DNA from: DATLED01 sp035525495
Lineage (GTDB): Bacteria; Actinomycetota; Acidimicrobiia; Acidimicrobiales; CADCTF01
Reading direction: 5' to 3'
NCBI GenBank assembly: GCA_035525495.1
Contig: DATLED010000042.1
Span: forward strand, 33,456-97,455
Length of the DNA: 64,000 nt
Shown here: positions 15,684-22,421 of the stretch, piece after piece
Layout of the letters: every line of letters starts with the position of its first letter
How positions within the stretch are numbered: the first letter of the stretch is position 1
Notes under the pieces: generated by a model
What the model saw: the letters and a program-made list of their open reading frames with translations, nothing else
What the model was told of the DNA's origin: nothing
Database searches by the model: none
Position numbers and translations under genes: made by a program

Positions 15684-17381
15684 ATGATCAGCATCGACCA
15701 GGCGCATGCGCAGCTGACGGTTCCGGGCAGCCCGTTCGAGATCGAAGAGGTGGTGATCCGCGGCATCCCGACGAAGACGTGGAAGAACGCGCCGCCGACG
15801 ATGCGCACCCACCTGGAGCGGGCCAAGACCCACGGGGACGCCACGTTCATCGTCTACGAGGACGAGCGCACCACCTTCGCCGAGCTCCACGCGGCGGCGT
15901 CCACGTTCGCCCGGCGGCTCGTCGAGGACTTCGGCGTGACCAAGGGCGACCGCGTCGCCATCGCCATGCGCAACTTCCCGGAGTGGCCCGTCGCCTTCTG
16001 GGGCGCGGCGAGCGTCGGCGCCGTCGTCGTCCCGCTCAACGCCTGGTGGACGGGGGCCGAGCTCGAGTACGGACTGAGCGACTCCGGCACCAAGGTCCTC
16101 GTCGCCGACGGCGAACGCATGGAGCGCCTCGCCGATCACTTCGCCGCCCTTCCCGGTCTCACCGCCATCACCGTGCGGGGCGACGGCCCGCTGCAGTGGA
16201 CCGAGGTCCTCGGCGGTGTCGACCCCGACGCCGAGCCTCCCCCCGACCCCGGCATCGAGCCGGATGACGAAGCCACGATCTTCTACACCTCCGGCACGAC
16301 CGGACGGCCGAAGGGTGCGCTCGGAACCCACCGCAACTTCACGACCAACCTCATGTCGCTCACGTTCGCCGGCGCCCGATCGGCCCTTCGGAGCCGCTCG
16401 GCCGATCCCGAGGCCGCGCCGCCCGCGCCGCCGGCGCCGCCGGCCGCTCCGGTGGCGAGTGGGCAGAACGCCAGCCTCCTCTCCGTTCCGTTCTTCCACG
16501 CGACCGGCTGCCACTCGGTGCTGCAGGGGGCGACGTGGGCCGGCAACAAGCTCGTCCTCATGCACAAGTGGAACCCTGAGCGGGCGCTCGAGCTCATCGA
16601 ACGGGAACGGGTCACGAACTTCGGCGGCGTCCCATCGATGGTGTGGCAGGTGCTCCAGTCGCCGGACTTCGCCAAACGCGACATCAGCAGCGTCCAGGGC
16701 ATCGGGTACGGCGGTGCACCGGCGCCTCCGGAGCTCGTCCGCAAGATCGCCGAGATGTTCCCAGGCAAGCTTCCGTCCAACGGGTACGGCCTCACGGAGA
16801 CGAGCAGCCTGTCGACGAGCAACAGCGGCGCCGACTACCAGCGCAAGCCGGACAGCGTCGGGGCACCCGTTGCCGTCGTCGACGTGAAGCTCGTCGAGGA
16901 CGAGCTCTGGATCAAGGGACCCAACGTCGTCAAGGGCTATTGGAACAAGCCGGAGGCAACGGCGGCGGCGTTCACCGACGGGTGGCTGCACACCGGGGAC
17001 CTCGCTCGCATCGACGACGAGGGCTTCGTGTTCATCGTCGACCGCGCCAAGGACATGATCATCCGCGGCGGCGAGAACGTGTACTGCTCGGAGGTCGAGT
17101 CCGCCCTGTTCGAGCACGACGCCGTGATGGACGCCGCCATCGTCGGCATCCCCGACCTCGTGCTCGGCGAGGAGGTCGGCGCCGTCGTGCAGCTCAAGCC
17201 CGGCCGCACCGCCACGGCCGAGGAGCTCCAGGCCCACGTGCGCGAGCGCCTCGCCGGGTTCAAGGTCCCGGTCAAGGTCTGGTTCCGCGACGCGGACCTG
17301 CCCCGCAACCCCGCCGGGAAGGTCCTCAAGCGGGAGCTGCGCGAAGAGCTCGGCCTCGTCGAGCCTGGACCCGCCGGATAA
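15684..17381 (+). CDS. AMP-dependent acyl-CoA synthetase (fatty-acid/long-chain type)
   Basis: 565 residues of the ANL superfamily: activates a carboxylic acid with ATP and joins it to CoA. The P-loop YTSGTTGRPKG is at about 202-212, the A5 motif GYGLTET near 368, the A7 motif WLHTGDLARID near 434, and the catalytic lysine motif NPAGKVLKREL at the C-terminus. An Ala/Pro-rich insertion (about 235-255) after the P-loop region is unusual and probably a surface loop. The ATG at 15684 has only a weak ribosome site. The stop codon lies inside an inverted repeat just before a TetR gene that begins 20 bp later, suggesting TetR control. Acyl substrate unknown. Confidence 0.9.
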   Translation: MISIDQAHAQLTVPGSPFEIEEVVIRGIPTKTWKNAPPTMRTHLERAKTHGDATFIVYEDERTTFAELHAAASTFARRLVEDFGVTKGDRVAIAMRNFPEWPVAFWGAASVGAVVVPLNAWWTGAELEYGLSDSGTKVLVADGERMERLADHFAALPGLTAITVRGDGPLQWTEVLGGVDPDAEPPPDPGIEPDDEATIFYTSGTTGRPKGALGTHRNFTTNLMSLTFAGARSALRSRSADPEAAPPAPPAPPAAPVASGQNASLLSVPFFHATGCHSVLQGATWAGNKLVLMHKWNPERALELIERERVTNFGGVPSMVWQVLQSPDFAKRDISSVQGIGYGGAPAPPELVRKIAEMFPGKLPSNGYGLTETSSLSTSNSGADYQRKPDSVGAPVAVVDVKLVEDELWIKGPNVVKGYWNKPEATAAAFTDGWLHTGDLARIDDEGFVFIVDRAKDMIIRGGENVYCSEVESALFEHDAVMDAAIVGIPDLVLGEEVGAVVQLKPGRTATAEELQAHVRERLAGFKVPVKVWFRDADLPRNPAGKVLKRELREELGLVEPGPAG

Positions 17382-17392
17382 CAACCGTTATC
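17377..17392. promoter_or_regulatory. Candidate TetR operator overlapping the acyl-CoA synthetase stop
   Basis: GATAAC-AACC-GTTATC, perfect 6-bp arms and a 4-base spacer. It contains the TAA stop of the upstream gene (17379-17381) and ends 9 bp before the TetR ATG. It is AT-rich against a GC-rich background, as regulator sites often are. Autoregulation is inference. Confidence 0.5.
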
Positions 17393-17401
17393 ATCGTCGG
17401 A

Positions 17402-18022
17402 ATGGCTCTCCCGGTCCCGGCTTCGAATGACGTGTTCGAGAGCACGCGCGACAAGCTCCTCGGCGCCGCCACCGAGGTGTTCAGCGAGCGGGGGTACGAC
17501 GGCGCCGGCGTCCAGGAGATCGCCCGCCGGGCGGGCCTCACGACCGGTGCCATCTACGCCAACTTCGCGGGCAAGGCCGACCTCCTCTTCGAGGCCATCG
17601 GCGCCCGCAGCGCCGACGAGCTCGACGACCTGCTCCGCCCCGCCCGCGCCGCCCTCACCGCCGGCCAGCTGCTGGCCGAGCTCGGCAGCCACCTGCTCGA
17701 CGAGCCACGCGGCGACGATGCCCAGGCCGGGCTCCTCATCGAGGCGTTCGTCGCCGCCCGCCGCGACGGCGACCTGTCCTCGCTCGTCCGATCGCTCATC
17801 GACGAGCGGGCGACGTCCATCGGCGCCATCGTCGAGCAGGCCAAGTCCGAGGGGTCCGTCGGCGCCGACGTCGACGCCGATGCGCTGACCCGCTTCGCCC
17901 TCGTGCTCGCCCTCGGTTCTCTGCTCTACACGTCCATCGGGATCGACCGTCCCGACCAGGCCGCGTGGGGCTCGCTCATCCGCCGCATCGTCCGCAGCTT
18001 CCAGGAGGACCACACCACGTGA
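17402..18022 (+). CDS. TetR/AcrR-family transcriptional regulator
   Basis: 206 residues. The N-terminal DNA-binding domain shows the TetR pattern: a first helix (RDKLLGAATEVFSERGYDG), then AGVQEIARRAGLTTGAIYANFAGKADLLFEA, the conserved helix-turn-helix ending in the Y-x-x-F-x-x-K-x-x-L motif. The C-terminal ligand domain is helical with no recognised signature. It begins 20 bp after the acyl-CoA synthetase and overlaps the next gene by 4 bp (GTGA), so it is part of the same operon. The ligand is probably an acyl-CoA or related lipid, judging only from the neighbour. An inverted repeat just upstream may be its site. Confidence 0.88.
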   Translation: MALPVPASNDVFESTRDKLLGAATEVFSERGYDGAGVQEIARRAGLTTGAIYANFAGKADLLFEAIGARSADELDDLLRPARAALTAGQLLAELGSHLLDEPRGDDAQAGLLIEAFVAARRDGDLSSLVRSLIDERATSIGAIVEQAKSEGSVGADVDADALTRFALVLALGSLLYTSIGIDRPDQAAWGSLIRRIVRSFQEDHTT

Positions 18023-18672
18023 CTGCCACCCGCCCCTCGTTCGCCCCTTGGGACGAGCGGACCTCACCCCGCATCGTGAGCCCGGAGGAATCGGCGCGCC
18101 GCGTGCGCGCCTTCGCGGCCTTCGAGGAGAAGGCCGCGCAGATCCTCGAGGCCTTCGGACCCTCGATGGCCGAGGACCACGCGCAGGCGACCCTGGCGCG
18201 CCACGCCCGCCACCACGCCTTCCACGCCGAAATCCTCCGTGAGCGCGTCGCCGACGCGTCCGGGTCGAAGGGGGACGCCGCGGACGATGCCGATCTCGCC
18301 GCCTTCCTCGACGCCGTCGCCGAGCCCAAGGACGCGGACCAAGCGGTCGAGCTGCTCACCGGCGTGTACCGCGTGCTGCTTCCGCGGGCCATCACCGCCT
18401 ACACGTACCTGCTCACCGCCCTCGGCAGCGACGCCACCGACGCCGACGCGCGGTGGTTCGAGCTGATCCTCAAGGATTCGTTCGACTCGATCCGGGACGG
18501 CGAGCTGCTCCTGCAGTCGCTGCTCGGTCAAGGCGGCGAGGCAGCGGTGCAGCGCTCCGCCGACCGGCGGGCCGCGCTCGAAGCCCAGATGGTGAAGATC
18601 GGCGGCCTCGTCGGTCCCGATTCGCTCGGCGGCAACAACCCTCAGAGCCCCAAGAACACGGAGAACAAGTAG
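18019..18672 (+). CDS. Hypothetical helical protein, possibly ferritin-like, in acyl-CoA synthetase operon
   Basis: 217 residues, almost all helical, with no signal peptide. I do not recognise a named family. A run of histidines and glutamates (ARHARHHAFHAEI) in one helix and a second acidic helix (ELILKDSFDSIRDGELLLQ) are compatible with a ferritin-like bundle, but complete ExxH ligand pairs are not obvious. The GTG start overlaps the TetR stop (GTGA), with AGGAGG 10 bp upstream, which decides the start. The next gene, a DUF455 ferritin-like protein, begins directly after the stop. The two may form a complex. Confidence 0.65.
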   Translation: MTATRPSFAPWDERTSPRIVSPEESARRVRAFAAFEEKAAQILEAFGPSMAEDHAQATLARHARHHAFHAEILRERVADASGSKGDAADDADLAAFLDAVAEPKDADQAVELLTGVYRVLLPRAITAYTYLLTALGSDATDADARWFELILKDSFDSIRDGELLLQSLLGQGGEAAVQRSADRRAALEAQMVKIGGLVGPDSLGGNNPQSPKNTENK

Positions 18673-19497
18673 ATGAAGAAGATGCTGCCCGTCCAGGAGC
18701 TCGCCCGCGACGACCGGTTCTTCCGGAGCCGGTTCGAGGACGCGTTCACCGATCCCCGCATGGGTGCCGCCGCCAAGCGGGGCACGCCCGAGCGCCCCGA
18801 GAAGTTCAGCCCCGAGCAGCGCAACTCGGCCGAGGCCGCCCGCTCGCTGATGCACGGCATCTTCATGGGCGAGATCCAGGCCCTCGAGGGCGCCGGCCGC
18901 ACGTGCTGGGACTTCACGACCGGCAATGGCGACGACGAGGCGCCCTTCGCCCTCAAGCTCGACATGGCCCGGCAGTGCTGGGACGAGAGCCGCCACGTCG
19001 AGATCTCCATCAAGCTGAACGAGTGGATGGGCACGACGCTCGGCGAGTTCGCCGAGAACACGTTCCTCTACGAGGCCGCCTGCAACCCCGACCCCGTCAT
19101 GCGCCTCACCGGCGTCAATCGGGCACTCGAGGGTCTCGCCATCGACGTCTTCAACACGATGAAGAACTTCGGCGAGGTCTGCGGCGATCCGGTGATGGAG
19201 TTCTGCGAGGACTGGATGCTGGCCGACGAGGTCACCCACGTGAAGATGGGCTCCGATTGGCTGCGCAAGCTCACCGAGAAGGATCCGGAGCGGCGCCAGC
19301 GGGCGCTCGAGTTCCAGCGCGTCGTCGACAAGCTGTTCTCGCTCGGCGGGATCCGCTCGGACAAGGACGAGAGCCCGATCAAGCTGGCGCGCCGCTTCCG
19401 GGAGCTCGCCGGCTTCACCAAGGCCGAGATCGACGAGATCGCCGAGGTGTCCGCCGAGGCCGCCGACGAGTCCCTCGGCCTCATGGGCGCCAAGTAG
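18673..19497 (+). CDS. DUF455 ferritin-like di-iron protein
   Basis: 274 residues. Likely iron ligands form the ferritin-like pattern: a Glu in FMGEIQALEGAG, WDESRHVEI (E-x-x-x-H form), NRALEGLAI with a Glu, and a final DEVTHVKMG (E-x-x-H). DUF455 members are predicted non-haem di-iron proteins related to MiaE; substrates are unknown. No transit signal is seen. It starts immediately at the end of the previous gene and is followed by another hypothetical 4 bp later, so it belongs to the acyl-CoA synthetase-TetR operon. It may act as an oxygenase or desaturase-like enzyme on the activated substrate, but that is speculation from context. Confidence 0.8.
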   Translation: MKKMLPVQELARDDRFFRSRFEDAFTDPRMGAAAKRGTPERPEKFSPEQRNSAEAARSLMHGIFMGEIQALEGAGRTCWDFTTGNGDDEAPFALKLDMARQCWDESRHVEISIKLNEWMGTTLGEFAENTFLYEAACNPDPVMRLTGVNRALEGLAIDVFNTMKNFGEVCGDPVMEFCEDWMLADEVTHVKMGSDWLRKLTEKDPERRQRALEFQRVVDKLFSLGGIRSDKDESPIKLARRFRELAGFTKAEIDEIAEVSAEAADESLGLMGAK

Positions 19498-19501
19498 CGC
19501 C

Positions 19502-20068
19502 GTGGCCAACGTCAGCGTCTCACCGGAGACGTTCGAGCTCGTCAACTTCGACGCCGCCGAGATCACAGGCATCGCCGAGTCCGTCGCCGGCGCGGTCGGG
19601 CTCGGCGCCGACGTGGCGGTGACGATCGCCGTCGACGAGACGGCGATGCAGGGCAAGTCGTCTTCGCGCGTGGAGGACGGCGGCGTCGTCATCGAGGCGT
19701 CGGGTGGCGCCTTCGAATCGCTGCGCAAGGCGCGGGACTTCGACGAGGAGCGGTGCCGCAGCGTCCTCGGGCACGCGCTGCTCCGGGCGCGTGACCGTCT
19801 CGACGCAACCTTCGGCACGCCCCCCGCCGACGGTGACCTCGGCGTGCGCGAGGAGGTGGCGTGGGCCGCCTACATCGAGGGCCGCCTGCAGCGGCTCGGC
19901 ATCGTGCAGGGACGCCCGCAGCGCCGCATCTACCACTTCCGCGTGCGCCACGGCTTCTCCGACACCGTCGATCGCGTGTTCCAGGAGCTGTGGGACGCCG
20001 AGGGCCTGACGTGGGCGGACATCGAGGCCCAGTCCGCCGAAGCCGCCGGGAGTGCCGTCCCCGCCTGA
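19502..20068 (+). CDS. Hypothetical protein in acyl-CoA synthetase/DUF455 operon
   Basis: 188 residues, GTG start 4 bp after the DUF455 stop. The N-terminal half has alternating hydrophobic residues and a polar core (DAAEITGIAESVAGAVGLGADVAVTIAVDET) suggestive of a mixed alpha/beta domain. The middle has a helix with RCRSVLGHALLRARDRLD. The C-terminal third contains YIEGRLQRLGIVQGRPQRRIYHFRVRHGFSD and a terminal helix with LWDAEGLTW. No signal peptide, metal-binding motif or nucleotide-binding motif is apparent. I do not recognise the family; conservation next to DUF455 genes elsewhere would be informative. Confidence 0.65.
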   Translation: MANVSVSPETFELVNFDAAEITGIAESVAGAVGLGADVAVTIAVDETAMQGKSSSRVEDGGVVIEASGGAFESLRKARDFDEERCRSVLGHALLRARDRLDATFGTPPADGDLGVREEVAWAAYIEGRLQRLGIVQGRPQRRIYHFRVRHGFSDTVDRVFQELWDAEGLTWADIEAQSAEAAGSAVPA

Positions 20069-20123
20069 GCCGTCCACTGCGGGCCCCGTATCCTCCCGTC
20101 ATCGCCGATGACCTCGAGCCCGC

Positions 20124-20636
20124 ATGAGACGGCGCCAGCTGCGCATCGCCGCCGCCATGGCCGCCGGCGTGGTGGTGGTCGCGTTCGTGCTGCAGCAGGT
20201 CGCCCTCCGGGACCTCCGCCGGCTCGAGGCGGCGTACATCGCGGCGCGGGAGCCGACGGCGTGCGCCACGCAGGGTCTCCTGCCCGGCGCGTTCAGCGAA
20301 GACCAGAGCCAACTCCCCGAGACCGTCCTCGCGCTCGTCACCCGGGCGTACCGGGAAACCGTGCAGCTCGACCGTCGGTACCACCGCGAGGACCATGTGC
20401 TGACACCCCTCCCGGCCCTCCAGCATGCCGAGGCGGCGATCGGCGAGGCCCTCCGTGCGCAGGTCGCCCTCTACGACGCGATGGTCAACGATCCCGACTC
20501 CAGCGAGGCGAAGCTCCACACGCTCGGCCTCGCCAACACCCGGGCCGAGCGCCAGCTCGGGCGCGCCCGCCGACGGCTGTTGGCATCGGAGACCCAGGAC
20601 TGGAGGCGCCGGTTCGTGTGCGATCACGAGGTCTGA
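20124..20636 (+). CDS. Membrane-anchored hypothetical protein with helical outer domain
   Basis: 170 residues. Basic MRRRQLR then one hydrophobic segment (about 8-27) followed by a soluble, charged helical domain rich in Ala, Arg and Leu. Two cysteines (in PTACATQG and the terminal FVCDHEV) lie at the start and end of the outer domain and could form a disulfide. The N-terminus could be an uncleaved anchor. It stands alone on the plus strand, 55 bp after the previous gene, and converges with the lipoprotein gene at 20659. Function unknown. A similarly built protein occurs at 34439-34891, but I see no convincing sequence match. Confidence 0.6.
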   Translation: MRRRQLRIAAAMAAGVVVVAFVLQQVALRDLRRLEAAYIAAREPTACATQGLLPGAFSEDQSQLPETVLALVTRAYRETVQLDRRYHREDHVLTPLPALQHAEAAIGEALRAQVALYDAMVNDPDSSEAKLHTLGLANTRAERQLGRARRRLLASETQDWRRRFVCDHEV

Positions 20637-20658
20637 ACGAGGACGTCGAACGGGTCGC

Positions 20659-21237
20659 TCAGATCTCCTCGTCGTCGAAGTAGAGCGGATCCCACTCGGG
20701 CAGGCTCGTCTGGTGGTCGAGCACCTCGGTGAGCACGCCCTCGGCGTCGAGCTGATCCTCCGAGCCGGGCTTGATGGTCAACAGGTTGAACATGTCCTTC
20801 TCGAACCAGAGGAACACCGTCTTGTTGTTGGCCTCCGAGCTGAAGACCACCACGTCACCGACCGTGATGCGGTCTCGGACCGCCGGCATGATCTGGCCGA
20901 TCACCTGGTTGCGGAGCTTGGTGTCGGCCAGATCGAGCTCGGGAAGGACCGTCGAGACCTGCAGCACGCCGACGAGGCGGTCGGCCCTGCGCATCTCGTA
21001 GAGCCGACCGTCGGCCACGAGGCTGTTGACGCCGGCGTTGGCGAACGCGCTCTTCACCTGCGGGAGCTCGCTCTCGAAGAACGCATACTCCCCGTTCTGC
21101 ACCCGAGGCGGCGCGATGCCTTCGGGCACGGACTGGGGCTTCACGACCGGCTTCTCCTCGCCGCAGCCACCCGCCAGCCCCACGACGAGCGCGAGGAGCC
21201 AGACCGCGTGGACCGCTCGCCCCAGACCGATCCTCAC
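20659..21237 (-). CDS. Putative lipoprotein, last gene of MoxR cluster
   Basis: 192 residues. The N-terminus (MRIGLGRAVHAVWLLALVVGLAGGC) is a signal sequence ending in a lipobox-like LAGGC, so it is probably lipid-anchored outside the membrane. The mature part begins with Pro-rich EEKPVVKPQSVPEG, then a mixed alpha/beta domain (VLQVSTVLPELDLADTKLRNQVIGQI, TVFLWFEKDMFNLLTIKPG) and an acidic tail ending YFDDEEI. The GTG start overlaps the stop of the upstream lipoprotein gene by 4 bp (GTGA), so the operon order MoxR, DUF58, transglutaminase-like, lipoprotein, lipoprotein is secure. No family recognised. Confidence 0.7.
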   Translation of the reverse strand: MRIGLGRAVHAVWLLALVVGLAGGCGEEKPVVKPQSVPEGIAPPRVQNGEYAFFESELPQVKSAFANAGVNSLVADGRLYEMRRADRLVGVLQVSTVLPELDLADTKLRNQVIGQIMPAVRDRITVGDVVVFSSEANNKTVFLWFEKDMFNLLTIKPGSEDQLDAEGVLTEVLDHQTSLPEWDPLYFDDEEI

Positions 21238-22421
21238 CCCTCTTCCCCGTCTCCGCCGTCGTCCACCGGTGGGGCGGTCGTCGGCGTCGTCGAGCGCGTC
21301 TTCAGCGGTTTCGGCTTCAGCGCGTCGATCGTTCCGATGTAATCGGTCTTGACGGTCACCGGCACGGGCGCGCCCGCCACCTCGGTGGATCCGCGGTAGG
21401 TGGAGTGGACCTCCTCGCGGACGAGCAGGAGCCCATGGTCGAACCGCACGTTCCAGAAGTTGGCCGTGCCCGACTCGTTCCCCGAGATCACCGGAGGCTG
21501 CTTGGACAGGTCGACGAAGTTCTCGACGATCTGGACCTTGAACGTGTCGACGACCTCGCCGCACACGTCGACCGACTCGCGTCCCACGATCTTGCTCTGC
21601 ACCGTGAGGGCGGTGTTGGTGGCTCGATCGGTCCCTCCGTGGGTGATCTCCGAGTCGGGACCTTCGGCCACGAAGAGCTTCACGTAGCGGATGGGCGGCG
21701 TCGGGTTGAAGACCGATGTCTTGCCGTTGAGCGTCGTCTCCCTCCGGATCAACCACACGAAGTCGCCTCCGGTCGTGCCGCCGAGGCTGTAGCGGTACCG
21801 GTCGACCACCTTGAGCCCGCTGGGGCCGTGACGGGTCATGGAGTACTCCACGCGGTTCGGGAAGGCCGTGGGGTCGCCGCGCACCTGCGCCGGCACCCCG
21901 AGCTTGTCGACGTCGTCGTTGTTGAGATAGGCGGTCGCGGTCACGAAGGCGACGTCGGTGACGTCGACCTCCGACTTCGGCGGGTACTGGAAGTCGAGGT
22001 CGAACGCCGCCGTCCCGATCTTCACGCTGCCCTGGTTGATCCGCGTGTACGTGCCGATCTCCGGCGGGTCCTTCACGACGGGGTAGGTGGGAACGTCGTA
22101 GTTGGCGCCGGGAGGCGCGGCCTCGCACACCGGCTGCGGTCGGCGTGGCGGGATCACGATGACGCGCGGCGTGCGGCGGGGCGGCTCCTCCTCCTCGGGA
22201 ATCTCTGCCAGGGTGCGGACGTCGGCCACGCCGAGCTGCACCGCGACCTGACGGGGCGACACCGGCTCGGCCTTCGTCGCGTCCTTGAACGCGAGGTCGA
22301 GGGCGATGCGGCGCAGGCCGATCTCCAGCGGGTCCTCCCGGCTGGCGCATGCGCCCACGAGCACCCCGCAGGTCCCCATGACCAGCAGGGTCCGCACCAA
22401 CGCCATCCTGGTCGCCCTCAT
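21234..22421 (-). CDS. Putative lipoprotein of 395 residues in MoxR cluster
   Basis: The N-terminus MRATRMALVRTLLVMGTCGVLVGAC is a clear lipoprotein signal with lipobox LVGAC. The start at ATG 22421 has AGGAAGGAGG 6 bp upstream; a longer open frame reaching 22751 is a run-through of another reading frame. The mature protein has a Pro/Arg-rich linker (RRTPRVIVIPPRRPQP) and a largely beta domain, with phrases such as VDVCGEVVDTFKVQIVENF and NVRFDHGLLLVREEVHSTY. The latter faintly recalls the 'GLLLEEVW' region of the type B proteins of this window (53164-54369), but I would not claim homology. A Thr/Pro-rich acidic tail closes it. Overlaps both neighbours by 4 bp. Confidence 0.72.
   Translation of the reverse strand: MRATRMALVRTLLVMGTCGVLVGACASREDPLEIGLRRIALDLAFKDATKAEPVSPRQVAVQLGVADVRTLAEIPEEEEPPRRTPRVIVIPPRRPQPVCEAAPPGANYDVPTYPVVKDPPEIGTYTRINQGSVKIGTAAFDLDFQYPPKSEVDVTDVAFVTATAYLNNDDVDKLGVPAQVRGDPTAFPNRVEYSMTRHGPSGLKVVDRYRYSLGGTTGGDFVWLIRRETTLNGKTSVFNPTPPIRYVKLFVAEGPDSEITHGGTDRATNTALTVQSKIVGRESVDVCGEVVDTFKVQIVENFVDLSKQPPVISGNESGTANFWNVRFDHGLLLVREEVHSTYRGSTEVAGAPVPVTVKTDYIGTIDALKPKPLKTRSTTPTTAPPVDDGGDGEEG

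Noticed and set aside
20636..20660. Terminator between convergent genes
   Set aside because: Only a 5-bp imperfect repeat with a long loop (TCTGA/TCAGA) is found.
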